A program made the position numbers and the translations under genes. From Clostridiales bacterium (GTDB lineage Bacteria; Bacillota; Clostridia; Oscillospirales; Acutalibacteraceae): DNA of 64,000 nt. This document shows, piece by piece, positions 1 through 9,559 of the stretch. The number at the start of each line of letters is the position of its first letter. The stretch's first letter is position 1. The DNA lies in the NCBI GenBank assembly GCA_012524025.1, contig JAAYSC010000040.1, positions 1-64,000 on the forward strand. The letters run 5' to 3'. The notes under the pieces were generated by a model. That model saw only the letters and a list, made by a program, of their open reading frames with translations, was not told where the DNA came from and ran no database searches.

Positions 1-6
1 AATCAT

Positions 7-68
7 CTTGCATACACCTCAGTTCGTGTTTTTTCGCAAATTCATTGTACTGATTCTTTGTATGCAAG
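7..68. repeat. Perfect 10-bp inverted repeat (CTTGCATACA ... TGTATGCAAG) with a 42-nt loop, overlapping the next terminator
   Basis: Arms at 7-16 and 59-68 are exact reverse complements. Confidence 0.6.
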
Positions 69-101
69 GGAAGTGGTTCGCGCCATTTCCCTTTATTTTT
101 T
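66..101 (+). terminator. Rho-independent terminator
   Basis: AAGGGAAGTGG-TTCGCG-CCATTTCCCTT stem (one G.U) followed by TATTTTTT. Confidence 0.75.
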
Positions 102-179
102 GCCAATGATAATTTTACACTAAGAATAATTTGAGACGGCAGACTTTAGAAACGAAGATAATTAATAAGTTTATAACTG

Positions 180-215
180 ACCGGATGGCATGTGAATGCT
201 GTCCGGTTTTACCTT
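180..215 (+). terminator. Possible second terminator hairpin
   Basis: ACCGGATGGCA..TGCTGTCCGGT stem followed by a T-rich stretch. Confidence 0.5.
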
Positions 216-299
216 TTGAATTTTTCAAAAAGCAATCCAAAACCAAATAAACTATTGTTAACAAAAGACTTGAACAGGCTAAACAAATCGGCCGGAATG

Positions 300-308
300 T
301 GTTATAAT
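300..308 (+). promoter_or_regulatory. Extended -10 promoter element upstream of the PBP gene
   Basis: TGTTATAAT (TGnTATAAT) just upstream of the PBP start. Confidence 0.45.
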
Positions 309-325
309 ATCAGCCATAAAGGGGA

Positions 326-2599
326 GTGTGCTTTTTGAGTCAAAATAATTTTAACGACATTACTTTTAATCAAAAACCAAATAAACCATCCCATAATGAC
401 AGGAAGTTTAAGCCGTTTAAAAAAGCTATAACGGTTTTACTTGCTTTCATTGCTGTTGTTGCCATAACTTCAGTCACTGTCTTGGCTTATGTTGTTGGCA
501 ACATTTATTCTTTTGCAAATGGTGAAGCGAAAATAGTTTTAGAAGAATACATGCGCGGCCAAAGCAGAACTTCTTTTGTCTATGCAACCGATAAGGAAGG
601 CAAAGAGGTTCTTATAGAAAAACTGCATGGCGAAGAAAACAGAGTATGGGCCAATTTGGAGGAAATGTCGCCTTATATTTCAAAAGCTTTTGTAGCTCTT
701 GAAGATAAACGCTTTGAGGATCACAAAGGCGTTGATTGGATTCGTTTTGTAGGTGTAATGACTAAATATAACTTTGAACAAGGGGCCTCAACAATAACAC
801 AACAGCTTATAAAAAACTTGACCGGTGAAAATGATGTAACGGTTGTAAGAAAATTCAGTGAAATATTATCAGCTCTAAATCTAGAGCGCCATTATTCAAA
901 AGACTTGATTTTAGAAACTTACCTGAATACAGTGGCACTTGGTAACGGTTGTTACGGTGTCAGAACCGCTTCCGAAAAATATTTCGGTAAAGATGTAAAT
1001 GAGCTTAACATTGCCGAAAGTGCCTGTTTGGCTGCAATTACTCAGGCCCCTTATACTAAAGATCCGCTTTATCATTTTGAAAACAACAGGGAACGGCAAA
1101 AAATCTGCTTAAAATATATGTTGGAACAAGAAATGATATCTAAATCGGAATATGAAGAAGCTCTTAATCACAAAGTTTTATTGACTAACAGCCCGGATTA
1201 TATCCCCAAAAAAGATGACAAGAGTAAAGTAGATAAAGAGCAAAAATTTCAAAGCTTTTATATCGACTTTATTATTCAAAATGTTATTGACGACTTGGTT
1301 GAAAAACATGACTTAACCGTTCAAGAAGCTACAAGAAAAATTTATTACGGTGGTTTGAAAATTTATGCCGCCATTGATTTAGATGTTCAAAAAGCTTTGG
1401 AAGATGTTTATGTTAACAGGGTTACCTTTCCAAAACAAACTGACACTAAAGAAAGACCGGCCGTGCAATCTGCAATGACGGTTATGGATTATGAAGGAAG
1501 GGTGCTGGGTATTATTGGTCAAGCCGGTGAAAAAACCGGTAACAGGGTCCTCAACAGAGCAGCAAACTCACCCAGGCAACCGGGCTCTTCTATCAAACCT
1601 TTAGCTACCTATGCGCCGGCAATTGAGCGAAATTTAGTTACCTGGTCAAGCCTAATTCTTGATAAGGCTTTTCCTTATCAAGGTAAGACGCAGTGGCCCA
1701 AAAATGTTGACAACAGCTACGGCTCCGGCTCTCGGGTTACTGTGCAAAGGGCTTTGGAGAAATCGCATAACACAGTGGCGGCAAGGCTTTGTGTTGATTA
1801 TGTTACACCGTCAAAAGCCTTTGACTTTCTAAAAGAAAATTTTCACATTTCCACACTTGACCCTAAAGGCGATCCTTTCGCAGCCCCCATGGCCTTAGGG
1901 GCCTTAACAAAAGGTGTAACAACCTTGGATATGGCTGCGGCCTATGCCGCTTTTGGCAACGGTGGCTTATACTATAAACCTTATAGTTATTATAAGGTGA
2001 CAAACAATGATGGCAGCGAAGTATTGCTGGAAAACAAACCTTCAGGTGAACAAGTTATCGCCCCGGATACCGCCGATGTTATGTGTTCAATGTTGCAAAC
2101 AGTTCCGATTGGAGCTTATGGAAAGGCCGCAAATGCAAGACGTTTTCAAATTATGTGCAAGACAGGTACTACCGACAAAGAGCATGACAGATGGTTTTGC
2201 GGTGGCTCGCCGCACTTTGTTGCAGCCGTTTGGTATGGTTATGATTTACCAAGAAAAATTAATCAATCCCCAAACCCTGCCGGCATGATATTTTTCGAGG
2301 TGTTTGACAGAATCAGCAAGGGGATGCCGGATAAGACTTTTTCGCGAAGCGATCTGGCCGTCGAAAAGAACTACTGCCTTAATTCCGGATTGTTAGCGAG
2401 CGCAAACTGTCAATCAACCGCAAAGGGCTGGTATCGAATCGGAAATCTCCCTTCAACTTGTACTTCTTGCAGTGCTCCGGCTCAAAAGCTTCCGGATGGT
2501 GTTGATGATCTAATTGATGGTGTACTCGACGGTATTGCAGGTGTCGTGGACGAAATTGCCGGCCAATTTACCAAACCTGCGGTTAGAAATGATGATTGA
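326..2599 (+). CDS. ponA: Class A penicillin-binding protein (PBP1A type); likely start is the downstream TTG near 335
   Basis: N-terminal TM segment; glycosyltransferase motif EDKRFEDHKGVDW; transpeptidase SSIKPL (SxxK), SHN, KTGTT. Confidence 0.93.
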   Translation: MCFLSQNNFNDITFNQKPNKPSHNDRKFKPFKKAITVLLAFIAVVAITSVTVLAYVVGNIYSFANGEAKIVLEEYMRGQSRTSFVYATDKEGKEVLIEKLHGEENRVWANLEEMSPYISKAFVALEDKRFEDHKGVDWIRFVGVMTKYNFEQGASTITQQLIKNLTGENDVTVVRKFSEILSALNLERHYSKDLILETYLNTVALGNGCYGVRTASEKYFGKDVNELNIAESACLAAITQAPYTKDPLYHFENNRERQKICLKYMLEQEMISKSEYEEALNHKVLLTNSPDYIPKKDDKSKVDKEQKFQSFYIDFIIQNVIDDLVEKHDLTVQEATRKIYYGGLKIYAAIDLDVQKALEDVYVNRVTFPKQTDTKERPAVQSAMTVMDYEGRVLGIIGQAGEKTGNRVLNRAANSPRQPGSSIKPLATYAPAIERNLVTWSSLILDKAFPYQGKTQWPKNVDNSYGSGSRVTVQRALEKSHNTVAARLCVDYVTPSKAFDFLKENFHISTLDPKGDPFAAPMALGALTKGVTTLDMAAAYAAFGNGGLYYKPYSYYKVTNNDGSEVLLENKPSGEQVIAPDTADVMCSMLQTVPIGAYGKAANARRFQIMCKTGTTDKEHDRWFCGGSPHFVAAVWYGYDLPRKINQSPNPAGMIFFEVFDRISKGMPDKTFSRSDLAVEKNYCLNSGLLASANCQSTAKGWYRIGNLPSTCTSCSAPAQKLPDGVDDLIDGVLDGIAGVVDEIAGQFTKPAVRNDD

Positions 2600-2608
2600 G
2601 GTGTTAAC

Positions 2609-3886
2609 TTGAAGAGTATTTTAATTAAAAACGCTGAGGTCTTTTCAAGGGAGGAAAAAAGTTTTATAAAATCAGATGTCTTAATTATCGGTGGCCTCAT
2701 ATCAAAAATAGATGACGATATTAATTTTGATGCTGACCTTGAAATTAGGGCTGATGGTTTATTTTTAGCACCCGGGCTGGTAGATATACATGTGCACACG
2801 CGAGACCCGGGCTTTACTTATAAGGATGATATCCTGACCGTTGCCGATTGTGCGGTGGCAGGCGGGGTTACCACCATAGTGGCCATGCCAAACACCAAGC
2901 CCACCACCGATAACGAAACTACTATTAAATATATATGCGATAAGAGCAAAAAAGCTAAAGTTAAAGTTTTGCCTTGTGCAAGTGTGAGTCATGGCCTCAA
3001 AGGCGAAGAAGCGGTGAATTTCGAGAGCTTGATAGCTGCGGGGGCATGTGCCTTTTCTGATGATGGGGAACCTGTTTCCAACGCAAAAATGTTAGCCCAT
3101 GCCATGTTAGAGTGTGAAAAACACAATAGTATTATTTTTGCGCATTGTGAAGACAAAAGCCTTGTTGGAAAGGGGATTGTTAACGAAGGCCCTATTTCAG
3201 AAAGATTGAGTGTCGAGGGCATACCGATTTCAAGTGAAAGTGTCGGTGTTGCTCGCGAAATAGCTTTGGCCAAATCCTTGGGGGCACGCATTCATATTTG
3301 CCATGTCAGTACGAAAGATGCTATTGACATAATTAGAAGTGCAAAGGCTGATGGGGTTAGAGTTACCGCCGAAACCGCGCCTCACTATTTTGTGTTTACA
3401 GAAGAAAACTTGCTTGTAAAAGATGCAGATTTTAGAATGAATCCTCCACTTAGAAGGGTAGAGGACAGGGCCGCCATAATAGAGGCTTTACAAGATGGCA
3501 CTTTGGATCTTATCGCCACAGACCACGCTCCACACACGGTTGAAGAAAAAAGCGACTTTGAAAAAGCACCCAACGGAGTTGTCGGTCTTGAAACATCTTT
3601 GGCTGCCGGGATTACCTACTTAGTCAAGGCAGGTCACATTGATATGTATCGCTTGATTGAGCTTATGAGTACTCTTCCCGCTGCAATTTTAGGACTGCCC
3701 GAGCCCGCAATAGCACCCGGTGAAACAGCGGACCTTGTCTTATTTGATCCTGATGAAGAATGGACGGTAAGCCCAGAAAAACTCGCCGGTAAATCTAAAA
3801 ACACACCCTTTAAAGGTATGAAATTAATAGGAAAAGTTAAACACACAATCTGTGCCGGTAAAATGGTTTACAATGATAACATGTGA
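2609..3886 (+). CDS. pyrC: Dihydroorotase
   Basis: DIHVHTRDPGFTYKDDI metal site, ATDHAPHT motif, amidohydrolase architecture. Confidence 0.95.
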   Translation: MKSILIKNAEVFSREEKSFIKSDVLIIGGLISKIDDDINFDADLEIRADGLFLAPGLVDIHVHTRDPGFTYKDDILTVADCAVAGGVTTIVAMPNTKPTTDNETTIKYICDKSKKAKVKVLPCASVSHGLKGEEAVNFESLIAAGACAFSDDGEPVSNAKMLAHAMLECEKHNSIIFAHCEDKSLVGKGIVNEGPISERLSVEGIPISSESVGVAREIALAKSLGARIHICHVSTKDAIDIIRSAKADGVRVTAETAPHYFVFTEENLLVKDADFRMNPPLRRVEDRAAIIEALQDGTLDLIATDHAPHTVEEKSDFEKAPNGVVGLETSLAAGITYLVKAGHIDMYRLIELMSTLPAAILGLPEPAIAPGETADLVLFDPDEEWTVSPEKLAGKSKNTPFKGMKLIGKVKHTICAGKMVYNDNM

Positions 3887-3895
3887 GGTGTAATT

Positions 3896-4828
3896 ATGTC
3901 TTTTGGCTCAATGATTGAAAAAATCGTGGCAAAGAGTAATCCTACCGTAGTAGGTCTTGACCCTACCTTGGAAATGATTCCGCGTTTTATACTGGACTCA
4001 AGCCTGGAAAAGCACGGCAAAGGGTTGGAAGCGGCTGCTGAGGCGGTTTTAAGCTTTAATAAAGCTTTAATTGATGCGCTGTATGATATTGTTCCGGCTG
4101 TAAAGCCACAGTGTGCGTATTATGAAATGCTTGGTTGGCCTGGGGTAAAAGCCTTAAAAGAAACAATTGATTATGCCAAGTCAAAAGATCTGTTCGTCAT
4201 AATCGACGGTAAAAGAAATGATATCGGAACAACCATGCAAGCTTACGCTAATGCACATTTAGGTTATTCAGACATATTTGGGGAAAGTATTTCTGCATTC
4301 GGCGGTGATGCCCTGACAGTTAACGGTTACTTGGGTACAGATGGAATAAAGCCTCTTCTTACTATTTGTGATGAAGAAGATAAAGGTATTTTCGTTTTAT
4401 GCAAAACTTCCAACAAATCATCGGGTGAATTGCAGGACAAACTCATTGACGGACAATCTGTGTACAGCCATATGGGTGACTTATGCCGTCAATGGGGGGA
4501 AGATACAAGCTCAAACTATGGCTATTCGGCAGTGGGCGCCGTTGTGGGTGCCACATACCCTGAACAACTTGAAGAGCTCCGCCGTCAGCTGCCTAATACT
4601 TATTTTTTAGTCCCCGGTTATGGTGCACAGGGCGGTAAGGCTCAAGGCATTGCAGCGGCATTTGACAGCAATGGTTTAGGTGCAATTGTCAATTCATCGC
4701 GCGCTATTATGTGTGCTTACAAAAACAAAGGTTTTGATGAAAAAGATTTTGCATTAGCGGCCAGAGAAGAAGCTTTAAGAATGCGTGATGAGTTATTGGC
4801 TTATATTGCAAAACCACAATTAAAATAA
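3896..4828 (+). CDS. pyrF: Orotidine 5'-phosphate decarboxylase
   Basis: DGKRNDIGTTM active-site motif; ~310 aa; pyr operon context. Confidence 0.94.
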   Translation: MSFGSMIEKIVAKSNPTVVGLDPTLEMIPRFILDSSLEKHGKGLEAAAEAVLSFNKALIDALYDIVPAVKPQCAYYEMLGWPGVKALKETIDYAKSKDLFVIIDGKRNDIGTTMQAYANAHLGYSDIFGESISAFGGDALTVNGYLGTDGIKPLLTICDEEDKGIFVLCKTSNKSSGELQDKLIDGQSVYSHMGDLCRQWGEDTSSNYGYSAVGAVVGATYPEQLEELRRQLPNTYFLVPGYGAQGGKAQGIAAAFDSNGLGAIVNSSRAIMCAYKNKGFDEKDFALAAREEALRMRDELLAYIAKPQLK

Positions 4829-4880
4829 AAAGAAATACTTTGATTATAAATCTCAAGTTATATAGGAGGACTATTGTCCA

Positions 4881-7874
4881 ATGCAGCTTAAACACAGAAA
4901 AGTACTCATAATAGGTGCCGGCCCCACAGTTGTCGGCAGATCTACCGAATATGATTATGCAGCTGCTCAAACCTGTCTTGCCTTAAAAGAAGAGGGTATT
5001 AAAGTAATAATCTTAAACCCTAATGCAGCCACCATGCACACCAATAAAGAGTTTGCCGACAGTGTTTATTTAGAGCCTTTAACAGTAGAAGTGCTGGAAA
5101 AAGTCATAAAAAAAGAAAGGCCGGATGCCATCTTATCAAACCTTGGCGGATTGAGTGCGCTTGACTTAATTAATCAAGAAAAAGTTGCAGAAATTTTAGA
5201 AGAATTTGATGTGAAACTTTTGCCCTTTGGCCTTGAGGTAATTAGGCAAACCACAACCACGCAAGGGTTGAAGGAATTTTTGGCAGACATTAGCGAGCCT
5301 TTTATCAAGTCTTATCATATTAGTAATGTTGATGAGGCCACAGATCTTTCACAAAAACTTGATTTCCCCTTGGTGGTTAAAGCAGGCTTGGAATCCGAGA
5401 GGCTACCAGCAAGTTTTTGTGCAAATGAAAAAGAGCTTAAAAGCACCTTAGAAGAGCTTTTAAAAAACCAAGAGCGATATACCTATGCTCTTGAAAAAAG
5501 CATAATAGGCTGGAAAGAAGTCGAATTTGAACTTGTTAGGGACACAGATGGGCAAGTCTATATTGTTTCTAACCTTGAAAACATTGACCCGGTTGGGGTA
5601 CATGCCGGCGACAGCGTTGCAGTGACACCGGCTAAAACAATTTCAAGTGCTTTAAACAAGCTAATGGCGAAAAGTGTTGAGAACATTGCAAACAAATTAG
5701 GTCTTATCGGCTCTTGCAGTATTAAATTTGCAATAAGACCTAATTCAACTGATGAATTTGTGGTTTTGGGTATAACCCCGGGCTTTAACAGAAATTCAGC
5801 CCTTATATCAAAAGTTACCGGATATCCGATTGCACGCGTTTCCGCAAAACTGATACTTGGAAAGAAACTAAAAGAAATTCATCTTGATGTTAAATCCAAT
5901 CCGCTTCAAAATTCCGGGCCTTGTGCTGTACGCTTTCCCAAGTGGTCATTTGATAAATTAGGTTCCTTTAAAAGAAAAACCAGCAGTGTTATGCAAGCAA
6001 CCGGCGAAATCGTAGCTCTGGGTTCTAACTTTGAATCTGCCTTTATGAAGGCAGTCCGCTCTGTCAATAATAAAAATCTAACTCCGACACTTTCTCATCT
6101 TGCTGATTTGGCAGACAGTGAAATATTAAGCTTGTTGGAAGAGACGGGCGAAGATAAGATTTTTGTTGTTTATGAAGCTGTTAAGAGGCAGTTTGATAAA
6201 ACACAAATTCTAAAACTGTCCGGGATAGATATTTGGTTTCTTGAAAAATTTGCACGCTTGTCAGAAATGGAAAATGCTCTTAAATTTTCGCTTGACGAAA
6301 ATCTTTATATTGAGGCAAAGAGCTTAGGGTTTTTAGATGAAGCTATATTAATGCTAAATCCCTTGTCAACTTTTACACCCGCTCCGCCAAGCTATAAGAG
6401 TGTCAAACCTGTTAAAAAACTAATCGGGTCAAACAAGCCCTATCTTTTTTCTACATATAATCTTTCAAAAGAAGAAGAACATTCAGAAATAAAAAACAGC
6501 ACGATTAACAAGGTGCTTGTGGTAGGTGCCGGTCCCTTATCTGCAGGCCAAGCAGGGGAGTTGGACTACTGTAATGCTCAAAGTATGGCTTGTTTGAAGA
6601 AATTGGGCTTTGAGATTGTTTTGCTAAATAATAATCCGGCCTCTGTCAGCACAGGCTCGGGTTTTTCCGATAAGGTTTATATAGAACCTATTACAAACGA
6701 AGATTTTAAAAACATTTTAGAGCAGGAAAAACCGGGCTATGTTTTGGCACAATTTGCAGGCGAAAGCTCTTTGGAAATAACCCGCATAGCCGAAGAGTCC
6801 GGTGTCAGGGTCCTTGGTAGCTCATCTGAAGTTGAAGCTATTGTAAACAACAGGGATAAGCTAAAAAGACGCATTACAAACTTGGGGCTTAAAAAATTGG
6901 ACAAAGGTCTGCATAAAGCTGTAGCATTTGAGTTAGCGGTAATCAGTGACGGAAATGATGTTATTGTACCCGGTATATCGGAAAACATTGAGAAGTACCT
7001 TATAAATGCAGGTGATTCCATCGCTGTTTATCCAAGCATCAGCTTAAATCAACGAGCCAAAGATTCTGCCTTGGATTGTGCAAAAAAAATTGCACTTGAA
7101 TTGGGGATTAAAGGAATATTTAACCTACAGTTAGCCTTGTTTGAACAAGAGGTTTATGTTTTAAGTGTTTCTACCAAGGCCATGCACAATGTTCCGATGT
7201 TCAGTAAGGCGACCGGGTTTCCACTGATAAAAACAGCCGTAAACTGCATGCTGGGCAAAACAGTTGAAAAAATGGATTTGCCTGTCGGTCTGCTAAAAGA
7301 ATCTGAATATAAATATGTCAGGGTGCCGGTCTTTAGTTTTGACAAAATCAGTGGTGTCGACAGTCAATTGGGTAGTACCATGAAATCCACAGGGGAAGTT
7401 CTGGCATTTGCACCAACCTTTGAAGACGCCCTTTACAAGGGCTTGATTGCATCGGGTATGCAAATAAAAAACAAGGGAAATGTTATTATTACCGTGCGTA
7501 ATTCAGACAAAGAAGAAGTAATTGAAATAGCTGAAAAGTTTGCTCAACTGGGCTTTAATTTATATGCTACATCAGGCACTGCCTACAAACTAAATTCTAA
7601 CTGGGTCGCCACAAATTATTTAAGAAAAATTCATGAAGGCTCGCCTAATATCTTGGACCTTATCTACGAAAAAAAGGTTGTTTATGTCGTATCCACATCC
7701 GAAGAAAATAGAATTTCAATGGGGGACGATGTCTTAATCAGGCGCAAGGCTTTAGAAAATAAGATACCTACACTAACAACTATGGAAACCGCCAGAGCAC
7801 TTTTGAGATGCTTAAGTCTTAAGCGAGTTTTAGGCGATTTAGATATCATGGATATTATGAAAGTTAAGGAGTAG
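4881..7874 (+). CDS. CarB-like protein (carbamoyl-phosphate synthase large subunit homologue) with degenerate ATP-grasp sites; probable pseudoenzyme
   Basis: Whole-length similarity to CarB (tandem halves plus C-terminal MGS-like domain), but EMNPR/EVNPR motifs replaced by GITPG/SVSTK, Gly-rich loop lost and ~70 aa missing in the second half. Confidence 0.85.
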   Translation: MQLKHRKVLIIGAGPTVVGRSTEYDYAAAQTCLALKEEGIKVIILNPNAATMHTNKEFADSVYLEPLTVEVLEKVIKKERPDAILSNLGGLSALDLINQEKVAEILEEFDVKLLPFGLEVIRQTTTTQGLKEFLADISEPFIKSYHISNVDEATDLSQKLDFPLVVKAGLESERLPASFCANEKELKSTLEELLKNQERYTYALEKSIIGWKEVEFELVRDTDGQVYIVSNLENIDPVGVHAGDSVAVTPAKTISSALNKLMAKSVENIANKLGLIGSCSIKFAIRPNSTDEFVVLGITPGFNRNSALISKVTGYPIARVSAKLILGKKLKEIHLDVKSNPLQNSGPCAVRFPKWSFDKLGSFKRKTSSVMQATGEIVALGSNFESAFMKAVRSVNNKNLTPTLSHLADLADSEILSLLEETGEDKIFVVYEAVKRQFDKTQILKLSGIDIWFLEKFARLSEMENALKFSLDENLYIEAKSLGFLDEAILMLNPLSTFTPAPPSYKSVKPVKKLIGSNKPYLFSTYNLSKEEEHSEIKNSTINKVLVVGAGPLSAGQAGELDYCNAQSMACLKKLGFEIVLLNNNPASVSTGSGFSDKVYIEPITNEDFKNILEQEKPGYVLAQFAGESSLEITRIAEESGVRVLGSSSEVEAIVNNRDKLKRRITNLGLKKLDKGLHKAVAFELAVISDGNDVIVPGISENIEKYLINAGDSIAVYPSISLNQRAKDSALDCAKKIALELGIKGIFNLQLALFEQEVYVLSVSTKAMHNVPMFSKATGFPLIKTAVNCMLGKTVEKMDLPVGLLKESEYKYVRVPVFSFDKISGVDSQLGSTMKSTGEVLAFAPTFEDALYKGLIASGMQIKNKGNVIITVRNSDKEEVIEIAEKFAQLGFNLYATSGTAYKLNSNWVATNYLRKIHEGSPNILDLIYEKKVVYVVSTSEENRISMGDDVLIRRKALENKIPTLTTMETARALLRCLSLKRVLGDLDIMDIMKVKE

Positions 7875-7877
7875 ATT

Positions 7878-8645
7878 ATGGCCCCGCTTCAAAAAAAGTT
7901 TGAAATAAAAGAGAACAAAAAACTAAATGAGACTACTTTTAAGATAGTTTTTAATGCCCCGGAAATCGCTTCTATTGCCAAAGCCGGTCAATTTGTCAAT
8001 ATTCTTTGTGAAAATCGGACCTTAAGAAGGCCGATTTCAATTTGTGAAACAGAGCCCGATAAAGGACTTGTCAAAATAGTGTTTGATGTTAGGGGGGAGG
8101 GGACCGCTTGGCTTTCAAAACAAAAAAGCGGTAAAAAAATCGATATACTGGGGCCCTTAGGCAATGGTTTCCCTTGTGAAAAAGGAAACAGAGCTTTGCT
8201 TATCGGCGGTGGCTTGGGAGTTCCGCCACTCCTTGAAACTACAAAGTTTTTTGGTAAAAAGGCTGATGCAATCCTGGGATTTAAGTGTAAGGAAAATTTA
8301 ATCTTACTCGAAAATTTCAAACAAATTTGTGAAAACACTTATCTGACAAGTGATGATGGCAGCTGCGGTACCAGGGGCTTGGTTACGGATGTGATGCAAG
8401 ACCTGATCAAAACAAAAGATTACGACATCGTTTATGCTTGTGGTCCGGAAGCTATGCTAAAATCTGTGGCCAAAATATGTAGTGAGAACAAGTTGGCATG
8501 TTTTGTGTCATTAGAAGAAAGAATGGGTTGCGGCATCGGTGCTTGTTTGGTTTGCGCTTGTGCCGTTAAGGTAAACGGTGAAGTTGACTACAAGCATGTT
8601 TGTAAAGACGGGCCTGTTTTTAATGCAAGGGAGGTGGCTTGGTAA
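7878..8645 (+). CDS. pyrK: Dihydroorotate dehydrogenase electron transfer subunit (FAD, 2Fe-2S)
   Basis: RRPISI flavin motif, GGGLGVPPL, C-terminal CGIGACLVCACAV..HVCKDGPVF 2Fe-2S motif. Confidence 0.94.
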   Translation: MAPLQKKFEIKENKKLNETTFKIVFNAPEIASIAKAGQFVNILCENRTLRRPISICETEPDKGLVKIVFDVRGEGTAWLSKQKSGKKIDILGPLGNGFPCEKGNRALLIGGGLGVPPLLETTKFFGKKADAILGFKCKENLILLENFKQICENTYLTSDDGSCGTRGLVTDVMQDLIKTKDYDIVYACGPEAMLKSVAKICSENKLACFVSLEERMGCGIGACLVCACAVKVNGEVDYKHVCKDGPVFNAREVAW

Positions 8646-9559
8646 TGGCTGATTTAAGTATTAATATTGCAGGTGTTAATTTTAAAAACCCGATAATTAC
8701 AGCCTCCGGTACATTTGGTTTTGGTAAGGAATATAATGATTTTTATGATATAGATAAGCTGGGCGGCATTTCTTGTTCGGCAGTCACCTTGGAAAAGCGA
8801 CCGGGAAACCCACCACCTCGAATAGCAGAAACACCTGCGGGAATGCTAAACAGTGTCGGTCTGCAAAACCCAGGCGTAAAGTCTTTCATCAAAGATGATT
8901 TGCCATGGCTTAAAAAACAAGATTTAGTTGTCATTGCCAATATCGCCGGAAGCACTTATGAAGATTACTCAGAGTCTGTTGAGCTTGTCAGCTCATCAGA
9001 TGTTGATATGGTCGAGCTTAATATTTCCTGCCCCAATGTTAAAGAGGGTGGGGTCGCTTTTGGCACCAACTGCCAAAGTGTCGAACTTATAACAAAGACA
9101 GTTCGCAAAGTTTGTAAAAAACCTTTAATTGTTAAGCTTTCACCCAATGTTACGGATATTTCTGAAATAGCCAAAGCCGCTGAAGCTGCCGGCGCTGATG
9201 CAATTTCACTTATCAATACCTTAACCGGCATGCAAATCGACATTGAAACTAAAAGGCCCTTGCTAAAAAATAATGTAGGCGGGCTTTCCGGGCCTGCTGT
9301 TTTTCCGGTAGCTCTCAGAATGGTCTGGCAGGTTGCAAACTCGGTAAAATTACCCGTCATTGGAATGGGCGGAATCAGCACTTGGCAAGATGCGGTTCAA
9401 ATGTTCTTGGCGGGTGCAAGTGCCATTCAGGTAGGAACTGCAAACTTTTTAGATGTATATGCGCCTTTAAAGATTATAGACGGCTTAGGCGCCTATTTAA
9501 ATGATAAAGGCCATGCTAACATTAAAGATATTATAGGGAAAGTTGAGGTCTGGCAATGA
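8639..9559 (+). CDS. pyrD: Dihydroorotate dehydrogenase, catalytic subunit (class 1B)
   Basis: ASGTFGFGKEY, LNISCPNVKEGG, GMGGI; overlaps pyrK. Confidence 0.95.
   Translation: MVMADLSINIAGVNFKNPIITASGTFGFGKEYNDFYDIDKLGGISCSAVTLEKRPGNPPPRIAETPAGMLNSVGLQNPGVKSFIKDDLPWLKKQDLVVIANIAGSTYEDYSESVELVSSSDVDMVELNISCPNVKEGGVAFGTNCQSVELITKTVRKVCKKPLIVKLSPNVTDISEIAKAAEAAGADAISLINTLTGMQIDIETKRPLLKNNVGGLSGPAVFPVALRMVWQVANSVKLPVIGMGGISTWQDAVQMFLAGASAIQVGTANFLDVYAPLKIIDGLGAYLNDKGHANIKDIIGKVEVWQ

Noticed and set aside
4828-4881. Promoter or regulatory leader before the CarB-like gene
   Set aside because: Only a good RBS (GGAGGA) is visible; TTGATT and TATATA are separated by ~13 nt, too close for a normal promoter.
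4881-7874. CarB-like ORF as an ordinary pseudogene
   Set aside because: No frameshift or stop over 997 codons, intact RBS and C-terminal domain, flanked by intact genes; better explained as a retained non-catalytic protein, though recent decay cannot be excluded.
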